Positions 1 to 7,244 of a stretch of 25,841 nucleotides of DNA are shown in pieces. The notes beneath the pieces are model-generated. The model was not told where the DNA came from. It ran no database searches and worked only from the letters and a program-made list of their open reading frames with translations. Every line of letters begins with the position of its first letter. The first letter of the stretch is position 1. This DNA is from Bacillota bacterium (GTDB taxonomy: Bacteria; Bacillota; Clostridia; Lachnospirales; Cellulosilyticaceae), in contig JAEWMQ010000053.1 in the NCBI GenBank assembly GCA_023393125.1, positions 1 through 25,841 of the forward strand. The letters run 5' to 3'. The position numbers were made by a program, and so were the translations under genes.

Positions 1-38
1 TTGCGATAGCTTCGAAGGTTCGAATCCTTCTCCCTCCA
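1..38 (+). tRNA. tRNA-Tyr, 3' part only (cut by window edge)
   Basis: The first 38 bases are the end of a tRNA: the tail of a long variable arm, a T arm (GAAGG-TTCGAAT-CCTTC, 14-30) and the acceptor strand TCCCTCC followed by discriminator A. The long variable arm limits it to Tyr, Ser or Leu. The A discriminator and the variable-arm sequence fit tRNA-Tyr best, since bacterial Ser tRNAs usually have G there. The anticodon is outside the window, so the identity is an inference. Confidence 0.65.
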
Positions 39-50
39 TATACCTTATAA

Positions 51-127
<77 letters not shown>

Positions 128-130
128 CAT

Positions 131-203
<73 letters not shown>

Positions 204-209
204 TTATAT

Positions 210-282
210 GGGTCACTAGCTCAGTCGGTAGAGCACTTGACTTTTAATCAAGTTGTCCCGGGTTCGATTCCCGGGTGGCTCA
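210..282 (+). tRNA. tRNA-Lys (TTT)
   Basis: Complete 73-nt cloverleaf: acceptor GGGTCAC/GTGGCTC, anticodon arm CTTGA-CTTTTAA-TCAAG giving TTT, T arm CCCGG-GTTCGATT-CCCGG, discriminator A. CCA is not encoded. It is the last gene of the cluster, seven bases before the terminator. Confidence 0.96.
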
Positions 283-288
283 TACATC

Positions 289-331
289 AAAGGTCTTACA
301 GTTAACAAATTGTTAGTTGTAAGGCCTTTTT
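289..331 (+). terminator. terminator of the tRNA cluster
   Basis: A 12-bp stem (289-300 with 318-329, one G-T pair) whose inner part continues as TAACA/TGTTA, ending in a T run. It sits directly after the Lys tRNA and closes the cluster. Confidence 0.9.
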
Positions 332-370
332 AGCATTTAGTTTAAATAATAGAAGACTTTTTTTATTAAA

Positions 371-398
371 TTGTGTTTATAACGTATAAGTATATTAT
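371..398 (+). promoter_or_regulatory. possible promoter of greA
   Basis: TTGTGT (371-376), a 16-base spacer and TATTAT (393-398) lie between the tRNA terminator and greA. The match is moderate in very AT-rich DNA, so this is a candidate only. Confidence 0.35.
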
Positions 399-423
399 AT
401 AAAAGAAAAAGGATATAAACGAT

Positions 424-891
424 ATGAATAATTATCTTACACAGCAAGACATTGATAAGATGAAAAAAGAAATAGAATATAGGAAAGTAGTAGTAAGAAA
501 ACAAAGAAATGAAGAAGTAAAAGAAGCAAGAGCTCATGGAGATTTAAGCGAAAATTATGAGTATAAGGCTGCTAAACGTGAAAGAGGTAGGAATGAAGGG
601 CGTATAAAGTATTTAGAGCGAATGATTAAGACAGCTACGATTATTACTGATAATACAGAGGATGGAGAAGTTGGTTTAGGAAAGATAGTAAATGTATATT
701 TTATAGAAGATGATATGAATATAGAATATGAAATAGTTACGACTATGGAGACAGATGCCATAAATAATAAAATAAGTATCGAATCACCCTTAGGTAAAAT
801 GATTTATAAAAAAAGAGTAGGAGATATAGTAAATATAGATTCTCCAGATGGTGAATATAGTGTACGTATACAGGCAATAAGTAAAAGATAA
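424..891 (+). CDS. greA: transcription elongation factor GreA
   Basis: Predicted GreA-family factor of 155 residues, close to the usual 158. These factors enter the secondary channel of RNA polymerase and stimulate cleavage of backtracked RNA. The N-terminal coiled coil (about residues 5-75) carries the family signature ARAHGDLSENYEYKAAK near residues 36-52, including the acidic D and E at the coiled-coil tip. The C-terminal part (about 80-155) is the FKBP-like domain with the typical SPLGK motif. The ATG has an AAAAGG ribosome binding site about 11 bases upstream. It stands alone after the tRNA terminator. No other factor of this family is in the window. Assignment to GreA rather than GreB follows from the low-GC Gram-positive background. 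Confidence 0.93.
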   Translation: MNNYLTQQDIDKMKKEIEYRKVVVRKQRNEEVKEARAHGDLSENYEYKAAKRERGRNEGRIKYLERMIKTATIITDNTEDGEVGLGKIVNVYFIEDDMNIEYEIVTTMETDAINNKISIESPLGKMIYKKRVGDIVNIDSPDGEYSVRIQAISKR

Positions 892-907
892 TATAGTAAT
901 TTTAATA

Positions 908-973
908 CGTAAATCTATTTATAATGAGAATATGTAGCGACAAGCTAGAATATAATTTATAAATAGATTTATG
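908..973 (+). promoter_or_regulatory. long inverted repeat in the leader of the next gene
   Basis: Bases 908-924 pair with 957-973 as a 17-bp stem with one G-T pair, enclosing 32 bases that contain a small TAGC/GCTA hairpin. The 3' arm runs into the GGGGGAT ribosome binding site of the gene at 985. There is no T run, so it is not a standard terminator. A leader structure controlling translation of the next gene, or an mRNA-stabilising hairpin, are the likely readings. Confidence 0.6.
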
Positions 974-984
974 GGGGATGTTAT

Positions 985-1308
985 ATGAATCAGATGGAAT
1001 TTAAAATACTTAGACGTGCACAAGAAAATGCAAAAGAAACTGATAAGCTAAAAACATTTTTGGCTAAGCAAGGGGTTAATTTAAGCCAGATTAAGAAAAA
1101 TCCAGATAGCTATCAAGAGCTTATTAAGAGCTACAGCAAAGATTGTGTCAATCTAGGTTTATTTGAAGAGAGTAGAGAGAGATTAGAGATAGAGTTTAGT
1201 AGGTTATGTGATTATCATAGAAAAAATGAATCTATTTTAGTAGAACAGTTTTATAATATAGCTAAAGATATTATACTTTCGATCCCAGAGGATGATAAGA
1301 ATAAATAA
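985..1308 (+). CDS. small cytoplasmic protein of unknown function
   Basis: A 107-residue protein I do not recognise. It has a good ribosome binding site (GGGGGAT, 973-979) six bases from the ATG and ends inside a strong terminator, so it looks like a real single-gene unit. The sequence is hydrophilic, rich in Lys, Glu and Asn, without signal peptide or membrane segment. Predicted helices include a stretch near residues 62-95 rich in charged residues (EESRERLEIEF). There are two Cys (about residues 50 and 77) but no metal motif. The large inverted repeat just upstream sets it apart. A helical regulatory or adaptor protein is possible, but no function can be assigned. Confidence 0.75.
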   Translation: MNQMEFKILRRAQENAKETDKLKTFLAKQGVNLSQIKKNPDSYQELIKSYSKDCVNLGLFEESRERLEIEFSRLCDYHRKNESILVEQFYNIAKDIILSIPEDDKNK

Positions 1309-1343
1309 TGGACCAAGAGAATTTACTTGGTCCATTATTTATT
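1303..1343 (+). terminator. strong terminator overlapping a stop codon
   Basis: Perfect 15-bp stem (1303-1317 with 1326-1340), 8-base loop, then TATTCTT. The first arm contains the TAA stop of the preceding small gene. It separates that gene from the 1450-8831 block. Confidence 0.88.
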
Positions 1344-1449
1344 CTTATTTGATCAAGTACTTTAGTTTTTAAGTTATTTGTATTTGAGATAATAGTAAGG
1401 TAAACTATAAGAAAGAAATAGTAATTAAGAATAGAAAAGAGTTGATTAG

Positions 1450-2850
1450 GTGAATACACCTTTATATGATAAGTTATTAGAATATAGTAGGTCTAAATTA
1501 GCATTTCATATGCCAGGACATAAATTTGGAGTAGCAGCAAATCTTAACCAACTTAGTATCATTGAGTTAGATAACACGGAAGCCATGGGAATGGATAATT
1601 TATATGATGCACAAGGTATTATTAAAGAATCAATGGAATTAATGTCTGATTTTTATGGAGCTAAGGAGACTCTATTTTTAACCAATGGTTCAACTAGTGG
1701 AATAATAACAAGTATTTTATCTATTTGTAAACCTGGAGATGAATTAATTGTAGCTAGAAATGCACATCATAGTGTTTGGAGTGCACTTGTTTTAGGAGGA
1801 ATAACTCCTATATACATTAGCCCTGAATATACAAAACAAGATGATATGTTAGGAGAAATAAGGGCTGATATAGTTGAAAAAGCTTTAAAAGAGTATCCCA
1901 AAGCAAAGGGAGTATTAGTTGTTAGTCCAACGTATGAGGGAATTGTATCAGATATAAAAGAAATATCTAAAGTAGTTCATCAATATGATAAAGTACTTAT
2001 TGTAGATGAAGCGCATGGGGCACATTTTCCATTAAGTGAGGATTTTCCATTAAGTAGTATAAATCAAGGTGCAGACTTGGTTATTAATAGTATGCATAAG
2101 ACTTTGCCGGCACTTACACAAAGTGGATTATTACATATATGTTCTGAACGAATAAGATATGATGATGTGGTGGGAAACCTTAGAATGATACAAACAAGTA
2201 GTCCATCATACATGATGATGGGGCTTATGGATTATATAAGGGCTTATATTTTAGAGAATAAAAATATAATACAGCAGCAATATGTAAATGAATTACTAAA
2301 ATGCAGAGAAGATTTAGGACGTAATTTAAATATATTAAAGATAATAGATTTTGAAAAGACAAAATACGATAAAAGTAAGATTGTCATTTCAACATTAGGA
2401 GCTAGTATAAATGGATATGAATTAGCTGAGATATTAAACATAAGATATAATATCTCTATAGAAGCAGCATTAGAAACATACATTATTTTAATGACTACTA
2501 TGGCTGATAATGAAGTAAGTATGACAAAATTAAGGATGGCGCTAGAAGAAATAGATAAAGAACTAAAAACTTGTACAAGTAATAGAGGAATCAATGACTT
2601 TATTATATCAGAGATTGTAAAAGGATTTAGCCCTAGAGAAATACGCTATAGTGATAGAAAATGGACAAGTATTGAAGAAGCAGTAGGAAAGAAATCAGCT
2701 AATAATATCATGCTATATCCGCCGGGTATACCTTTAGTTTGCATAGGAGAAGTTATAGAGCAGCAACATATACCTTTAATTTATTATTTTAAAGATAAAT
2801 TACAAGGTATTAAAATAGAGGGAGATCAAATACTACTGTATACAGCATAG
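1450..2850 (+). CDS. Orn/Lys/Arg decarboxylase-family PLP enzyme (YaaO/SpeA-like)
   Basis: PLP enzyme of fold type I, 466 residues, in the short form of the Orn/Lys/Arg decarboxylase family (B. subtilis YaaO and SpeA are similar in length). Visible marks are the N-terminal FHMPGHK motif (19-25), LFLTNGSTSG for cofactor phosphate, VDEAHGAHF with the pyridine-binding Asp, and SMHKTLPALTQ with the Schiff-base Lys. The C-terminal MLYPPGIPL motif is typical of this family. The likely reaction is decarboxylation of a basic amino acid, feeding polyamine synthesis, but the substrate cannot be read from the sequence. It starts with GTG, 8 bases after AAAAGAG. It heads a gene order shared with B. subtilis yaaO through yabC. 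Confidence 0.88.
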   Translation: MNTPLYDKLLEYSRSKLAFHMPGHKFGVAANLNQLSIIELDNTEAMGMDNLYDAQGIIKESMELMSDFYGAKETLFLTNGSTSGIITSILSICKPGDELIVARNAHHSVWSALVLGGITPIYISPEYTKQDDMLGEIRADIVEKALKEYPKAKGVLVVSPTYEGIVSDIKEISKVVHQYDKVLIVDEAHGAHFPLSEDFPLSSINQGADLVINSMHKTLPALTQSGLLHICSERIRYDDVVGNLRMIQTSSPSYMMMGLMDYIRAYILENKNIIQQQYVNELLKCREDLGRNLNILKIIDFEKTKYDKSKIVISTLGASINGYELAEILNIRYNISIEAALETYIILMTTMADNEVSMTKLRMALEEIDKELKTCTSNRGINDFIISEIVKGFSPREIRYSDRKWTSIEEAVGKKSANNIMLYPPGIPLVCIGEVIEQQHIPLIYYFKDKLQGIKIEGDQILLYTA

Positions 2851-2902
2851 TCATTAAAAGATAATAGTAGTTTAGTTTAATAAAAAATGTAGGGAGGTAA
2901 TT

Positions 2903-3490
2903 ATGGGTAAGATATTTTGTTTAATGGGTAAAAGTAGTACAGGTAAGGATACTATTTTTGAAGCATTAAAAAATGATAGAGCATTAAATTTAAAGCCTAT
3001 TGTACCCTATACAACAAGACCTAAAAGGACTAATGAACGAGATGGTGAAACCTATTATTTCATTAATAAGGACACATTAGATAATTATAATAAACAAGGG
3101 AAGATCATTGAGAAAAGATGTTATGAGACCATTAATGGACTTTGGTATTATGCAACTATAGATGATGGACAAATTGATTTAGAGTATAACAATTATATTA
3201 TTATTGTCACTCTAGAGGCTTATAGTAACTTAGTTAAATATTTTAGTAAAGAGAACATCATTCCGATATATATAGAGGTAGAGGATGGTTTACGGTTAGA
3301 AAGAGCCTTAAGTAGAGAGAAAAAGCAAAGTCAGCCTAATTATGAAGAGTTATGTAGACGATTTTTAGCTGATAATAAGGACTTTAGCGATGAATTACTT
3401 AATATAAATAGTATCAATAAGAGATATAAGAATTTAGATTTAGAGCAATGTATTGACGCGATTAAAAGTGCTATAAGAGACCTTAGTTAG
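2903..3490 (+). CDS. guanylate-kinase-like nucleoside monophosphate kinase
   Basis: 195 residues with a P-loop at 8-16 (GKSSTGKDT) and the guanylate-binding segment TTRPKRTNERDGETYYF near 37-53, as in Gmk (TTR.PR.GE.DG..Y.F). Typical Gmk has Ser, Thr or Gly after the P-loop Lys; here it is Asp, followed by Thr. The C-terminal part has an Arg-rich lid region (RLERALSREKK). It begins 52 bases after the decarboxylase gene behind AGGGAGGT, so the two are probably cotranscribed. In B. subtilis this place is taken by tmk, dTMP kinase. The product is probably a kinase of GMP or a related nucleotide. The unusual P-loop leaves the substrate open, and it may not be the essential Gmk of the cell. Confidence 0.82.
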   Translation: MGKIFCLMGKSSTGKDTIFEALKNDRALNLKPIVPYTTRPKRTNERDGETYYFINKDTLDNYNKQGKIIEKRCYETINGLWYYATIDDGQIDLEYNNYIIIVTLEAYSNLVKYFSKENIIPIYIEVEDGLRLERALSREKKQSQPNYEELCRRFLADNKDFSDELLNINSINKRYKNLDLEQCIDAIKSAIRDLS

Positions 3491-3760
3491 TACTAGAGTA
3501 GCTGATTAAGTAAGTAAAATAATGGATATGCTTTAATTATAGAGAGAAAATAAGATATATGTATAAATTAATAGTTGTATCTAATAGTTAATATTTATAT
3601 CTATGAGTCTGTATCCTATAGATTTATACTTATATATAATAACAATGTATAGTATAAAATAAAACTGTTAGGCAAGGGACATGCTTGCATTTAGTAGGCT
3701 ATTATCTTAGAATGAATTGAAGGAAGTTTTATTAACAAGAAAAAGTGAGGGGAATCTACT
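3491..3760 (+). other. AT-rich intergenic leader upstream of yaaR
   Basis: 270 bases without a gene. A possible -10 (TATAGT/TATAAA) lies around 3648-3659 with no clear -35. Downstream, AATAAAACT (3658-3666) is complementary to AGTTTTATT (3725-3733) and encloses a small GCAAG/CTTGC hairpin (3672-3688), so the leader RNA can fold. I could not match it to a known riboswitch class. No equivalent of the small gene yaaQ is present. Confidence 0.4.
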
Positions 3761-4207
3761 ATGGCCAATATACAGATTAATCAGATTCAGATGCCGACAT
3801 TGAGAGAGATTTCTACAGTATCTGAAGCTAAGGTAGATAAAGGTTTTAAATTTACCCTACTTAGCCAAATAGATCAATCCGAGTTACAAGAAAGACTTAA
3901 AGAAATGGTTGAAGAAATAACCACGCAAGGTCAAAAAATTTCAGAGCATATGGATATTAGAGATTTAAAAGTTTATAGATCAATGATTTCTAATTTTATT
4001 AATGAGGTAGTGGCAAATTCACATAGATTTTCCCGTGAAAATTTCCTAGATAAAAGAGGTAGACATCGTGTTTACGGAATTGTTAGGCTGGTAAATGATA
4101 AATTAGATGAATTAGCTCAAGAACTCATTAGCTCGGAAAAAAATCAAGTTAACATATTAGAGCGTATTGGTGAGATACAAGGCTTAGTATTAGATATTAT
4201 TACTTAA
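3761..4207 (+). CDS. yaaR: YaaR family protein (DUF327)
   Basis: 148-residue cytoplasmic protein of the YaaR/DUF327 family, whose biochemical role is not established. The recognisable parts are the FKFTLLSQIDQSELQERL segment (about 29-46), a central conserved block with RDLKVYRSMISNFINEVV, and the basic motif KRGRHRVYGIVR (about 104-115) followed by KLDELAQEL. It is largely helical with no membrane segment. Its place directly before holB matches B. subtilis, where yaaR lies between yaaQ and holB. It has its own GAGGGGA ribosome binding site and ends at a strong terminator, so here it is transcribed apart from holB. Confidence 0.88.
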   Translation: MANIQINQIQMPTLREISTVSEAKVDKGFKFTLLSQIDQSELQERLKEMVEEITTQGQKISEHMDIRDLKVYRSMISNFINEVVANSHRFSRENFLDKRGRHRVYGIVRLVNDKLDELAQELISSEKNQVNILERIGEIQGLVLDIIT

Positions 4208-4235
4208 TGTTCGTGAAAAGTTCACGAACATTTTT
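4207..4235 (+). terminator. terminator after yaaR
   Basis: Perfect 11-bp stem (4207-4217 with 4221-4231), 3-base loop and a following T run. The first arm begins at the last base of the yaaR stop codon. Confidence 0.92.
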
Positions 4236-4328
4236 AATACAATAAAGAAGAGATTTATTACTAAAAGTAATAAGTATTAAGGGGTTTATAGATTAATTAA
4301 TAAGGCAATTAAAGAATATAAAACTAAA

Positions 4329-4367
4329 AGGAGGGTAGTAAGAAATATATCCTTACTACAATTAGAA
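4329..4367 (+). promoter_or_regulatory. Shine-Dalgarno with spacer hairpin before holB
   Basis: AGGAGG (4329-4334) is a full-strength ribosome binding site, but the holB ATG is 33 bases downstream and no ATG, GTG or TTG occurs at normal distance. The spacer holds an 8-bp perfect hairpin (GTAGTAAG 4335-4342 with CTTACTAC 4352-4359). With the hairpin folded, only 8 bases (4360-4367) separate it from the ATG, which is normal spacing. The hairpin probably brings the two elements together. Confidence 0.6.
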
Positions 4368-5357
4368 ATGAAGGAATTTCAAGATATAATAGGTAATGAA
4401 GATGCAAAGAAATATTTTATTAAAGCATTAACTAGAAATCACTTATCTCACAGTTATATATTTGAAGGGCCTTATGGTGTAGGAAAGAAAACTTTTGCAA
4501 GAAAATTAGCGAAGGCTATTTTATGCGAAGATAGAGATCAAGATAAGGCTTGTAACAAGTGCCAATCTTGTCATATGGTTGAAGCAGGGACTCATCCAGA
4601 TATTATTACAATTGAAAAAGATACGAAGGTTACAAAGGTAGATAATATCAGACAAAATATTGTAAGGGAAATGGAAATTAAACCTTATCAGTCTGAGCAC
4701 AAGGTGATTATTGTTAATGCAGCAGATACCATAAATGTACAAGGTCAAAATGCAATGTTAAAAACTATAGAGGAACCACCTGGTTATGGCATCATTATAC
4801 TAGTATGTGAGAATTTAGCTAGTATGTTACCTACAATTAAATCACGTTGTATAACAGTGAGATTTAACCCACTAAGTAAAGAAAAAATGGGTTCTTATTT
4901 AGAAGGTAGGGGTATAGGTGGAGAAGAGAAAGAAGTCTATGCTAAATTATCAGAAGGTAGCATAGGCGTTGTTAATGATATTCTACAAGATGAAGTTTAT
5001 TTGCAGCTTAGAAAACAAAGTGTGGCGTATTTAGATAGACTAGATAGAGCTAATTTATTGCAGCTATATGATTTAGTAAAAGAAATTACAGATCAGAAAG
5101 AAGAGATTGAGAAAATCTTAGAATTTTGGTTACTTTGGTATAGAGATATAGCAGTTATAAAAACTGCTAATAGTAGAGATTTATATTATTTGGATTACCA
5201 AAAACAGTTGTTGGACATGTCTCAAAAATTGACGTATAATAAAGTTAGTCTGAATATAGAATCGATTAAATATGCAATTTTAGATATAAAACAGAATATA
5301 TATAGTACGTTTGTTATAGAGAATTTATTACTCAAATTAAAGGAGAGAAAAAAATGA
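4368..5357 (+). CDS. holB: DNA polymerase III delta' subunit
   Basis: Clamp-loader subunit of the replicative polymerase, 329 residues, as usual for the family. The AAA+ core starts with a P-loop (GPYGVGKKT, 34-42). Zinc ligands C53, C62, C65 and C68 follow, then VIIVNAADTIN in the Walker B position (without the DExx of an active ATPase, as in other delta' proteins). Next come NAMLKTIEEPP and the SRC motif (IKSRC). The C-terminal third is the helical collar domain. The chosen ATG aligns with family N-termini (EFQDIIGNEDA). Translation initiation looks unusual because of the hairpin in the spacer. The last codons overlap ricT by 4 bases (ATGA), so the two are translationally coupled. Confidence 0.93.
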   Translation: MKEFQDIIGNEDAKKYFIKALTRNHLSHSYIFEGPYGVGKKTFARKLAKAILCEDRDQDKACNKCQSCHMVEAGTHPDIITIEKDTKVTKVDNIRQNIVREMEIKPYQSEHKVIIVNAADTINVQGQNAMLKTIEEPPGYGIIILVCENLASMLPTIKSRCITVRFNPLSKEKMGSYLEGRGIGGEEKEVYAKLSEGSIGVVNDILQDEVYLQLRKQSVAYLDRLDRANLLQLYDLVKEITDQKEEIEKILEFWLLWYRDIAVIKTANSRDLYYLDYQKQLLDMSQKLTYNKVSLNIESIKYAILDIKQNIYSTFVIENLLLKLKERKK

Positions 5358-6250
5358 TAACTGTTATTGGTATAAGATTTAGGCGTGCCGGTAAAGTCTA
5401 TTATTTTGCACCCGAGGATAATGTGTTATATAGTCAAGGGCAACATGCCATTGTTGAAACTGCTAGGGGAGTAGAATATGGAGAAGTCGTAATTCCTAAT
5501 AAAGAGGTACCAGAGGAAGAAGTGGTACAACCTCTTAAAAAGGTAATTAGACTGGCAACAGAAGAAGATGATGAAAGATATAAACAGAATAAAGTAAAAG
5601 AAAAAGAGGCATTCTTTATTTGTAAGGAAAAGATTATTAAACATCAATTAGATATGAAGTTAATTGATGTGGAATATACCTTTGATAATAATAAAGTGCT
5701 ATTCTACTTTACATCTTATGAACGTGTAGACTTTAGAGAGCTAGTTAAGGAATTAGCCTCTATTTTTAAGACACGTATTGAGCTTAGACAGATAGGTGTA
5801 AGAGATGAAACTAAAATGTGTGGTGGTATAGGGATTTGTGGACGTTCTTTATGCTGTAGCTCATTCTTAGGTGATTTTCAACCTGTATCTATAAAAATGG
5901 CTAAAGAGCAAAGTTTATCACTTAACCCTATTAAAATATCAGGAATTTGTGGTAGATTAATGTGTTGCTTAAAATATGAGCAAGATTGCTATGTAGAAAT
6001 CAGAGGCCGTTTACCTATTGTAGGTGATATTGTTATTACACCAGATGGAAAAGGTGAAGTATTATCTGTAAATGTGCTTCGTGAACAAGTTAAGGTAGCT
6101 GTTCAGAAGAAAGATAAGGATGAAAAAGAGGCAATGATGTATCACTCTACAGATCTTAAGATTATTAAGAAGAAGAAATGTGGAGGTTGTCATAGCGGAG
6201 GAGAAGTTGACAAAGAGTATGAAGGATTTGACTTTAGTACGCTCGAATGA
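5354..6250 (+). CDS. ricT: RicT/YaaT, PSP1-domain protein
   Basis: 298 residues, homologue of B. subtilis RicT (YaaT). With RicA and RicF, RicT forms the Ric (Y-) complex that carries [4Fe-4S] clusters and acts with RNase Y in mRNA maturation, affecting sporulation and competence. The PSP1 C-terminal domain is visible, with cysteines at 156, 162, 167, 168, 199, 204, 205 and 212 in the repeated motifs GICGRSLCC and GICGRLMCC, which suit cluster binding. An extra C-terminal CGGC (about 276-279) follows a lysine-rich stretch. It overlaps holB by 4 bases and the next gene by about 32, so this is a tight operon. ricA and ricF are not in the window. Confidence 0.92.
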   Translation: MITVIGIRFRRAGKVYYFAPEDNVLYSQGQHAIVETARGVEYGEVVIPNKEVPEEEVVQPLKKVIRLATEEDDERYKQNKVKEKEAFFICKEKIIKHQLDMKLIDVEYTFDNNKVLFYFTSYERVDFRELVKELASIFKTRIELRQIGVRDETKMCGGIGICGRSLCCSSFLGDFQPVSIKMAKEQSLSLNPIKISGICGRLMCCLKYEQDCYVEIRGRLPIVGDIVITPDGKGEVLSVNVLREQVKVAVQKKDKDEKEAMMYHSTDLKIIKKKKCGGCHSGGEVDKEYEGFDFSTLE

Positions 6251-6995
6251 GAGAGTTGATGACTTAGAGAGAAATGGTTATAGATTAATACAAAATCCCG
6301 AGGTATTTTGCTTCGGGATTGATGCTATATTGTTAGCACATTTTGCAAAGGTATCGAGTCATAAAAATAAAATATTAGACATAGGAACAGGCACAGGAAT
6401 TATTCCTATTGTGATGCATGCTATCTATCAAAAGGGACATTATATAGGTATAGACATTCAAGAAGAGATGATTGAGATGGCTAGTCGTTCAGTCCTATTG
6501 AATGAGATAGATGCAGACGTAGAAATGAAGGTCGTGGATATCAAAAATTATAAAGAGTATTTTAAGACAGGTGTATTTGATATCATTACCTGTAATCCAC
6601 CTTATATGAAAGGTGATTGTGGACTTAAAAATGAACACCCTTCTAAAACTATAGCAAGACATGAAGTAGCTTGTACATTAGAGGATATTATAGCAGCAGC
6701 CAGTTATATGCTTAAATATGGTGGTAAGATGTGTATGATTCATAGACCACATCGTTTGGTAGATATCTTTGCCACTATGAGACAATATAACATTGAGCCT
6801 AAAGTGATGCGTATGATTTATCCAAAACAAGGCAAGGAGCCTACAATGGTTCTTGTTGAAGGTGTTAAAAATGGGAAACCTGAGCTAAGAGTAAGACAGC
6901 CACTTATCGTTTATAAGGATAATGGTGAATATACGGACGAGATTTTAGAAATCTATGGCAAAAAGGGAAGACAAGAAGAAGTAAATCAAAAATAA
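6219..6995 (+). CDS. tRNA1(Val) (adenine-37-N6)-methyltransferase (YabB/TrmN6-like)
   Basis: Class I SAM-dependent methyltransferase, predicted to modify A37 of tRNA1(Val). From this start it has 258 residues, with SAM-binding motif DIGTGTG (54-60), an acidic GID loop (78-80) and the catalytic NPPY (126-129) of N6-adenine methyltransferases. The reading frame stays open back to a GTG at 6180, and a TTG at 6207 lies 5 bases after GGAGG (6197-6201). I chose ATG 6219 because from there the N-terminus resembles YabB (ERVDDLERNGYRLIQNP). TTG 6207 remains possible. The start lies inside the ricT coding sequence. yabB follows yaaT in Bacillus after yabA, which is absent here. Confidence 0.87.
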   Translation: MKDLTLVRSNERVDDLERNGYRLIQNPEVFCFGIDAILLAHFAKVSSHKNKILDIGTGTGIIPIVMHAIYQKGHYIGIDIQEEMIEMASRSVLLNEIDADVEMKVVDIKNYKEYFKTGVFDIITCNPPYMKGDCGLKNEHPSKTIARHEVACTLEDIIAAASYMLKYGGKMCMIHRPHRLVDIFATMRQYNIEPKVMRMIYPKQGKEPTMVLVEGVKNGKPELRVRQPLIVYKDNGEYTDEILEIYGKKGRQEEVNQK

Positions 6996-7001
6996 TAATA
7001 G

Positions 7002-7048
7002 TAAAGGCAAGGGTGAATAGCTATATCACAATCTTGCCTTTATTTTTT
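7002..7048 (+). terminator. terminator after the holB operon
   Basis: A 10-bp stem TAAAGGCAAG (7002-7011) with CTTGCCTTTA (7033-7042), with an inner GTGA/TCAC helix and a following T run. It ends the holB-ricT-methyltransferase operon. Confidence 0.88.
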
Positions 7049-7090
7049 TAATATAATCATAGATAAAATAAAAACATTCATTGTAATAAG

Positions 7091-7099
7091 TGATATAAT
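7091..7099 (+). promoter_or_regulatory. extended -10 promoter of rsmI
   Basis: TGATATAAT is a perfect extended -10 element (TG-N-TATAAT). I see no good -35 upstream, which is usual for this promoter type. Transcription would start near 7106, giving a leader of about 140 bases before rsmI. Confidence 0.6.
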
Positions 7100-7113
7100 T
7101 ATTTTAATGGATG

Positions 7114-7173
7114 CTACTTAAGTAGTTTTTCTGAAAAAATAAAAGTTAGAAGGCAAGGAGTATATAAACTCCT
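7114..7173 (+). promoter_or_regulatory. leader palindrome and hairpin before rsmI
   Basis: Just downstream of the predicted transcription start lie a perfect 12-bp palindrome, CTACTTAAGTAG (7114-7125), followed by five T, and a separate hairpin AGGAGT-ATATAA-ACTCCT (7156-7173). The palindrome may be an operator or a weak early terminator. The hairpin hides an AGGAG sequence that has no gene behind it. Confidence 0.45.
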
Positions 7174-7244
7174 AAAAAGGCCATATAATATAAAAAGCTA
7201 AAAACAGAAGAAAAATATTGTATAACAAGGAAGGAAGAAAGCAG

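Noticed and set aside
337..537. Minus-strand open frame of 66 residues rich in Phe and Tyr
   Set aside because: Overlaps the greA leader and start, has no ribosome binding site, and its composition reflects AT-rich DNA.
3491..3760. Riboswitch (c-di-GMP, preQ1) before yaaR
   Set aside because: The conserved cores of these classes were not found; only unspecific stems are present.
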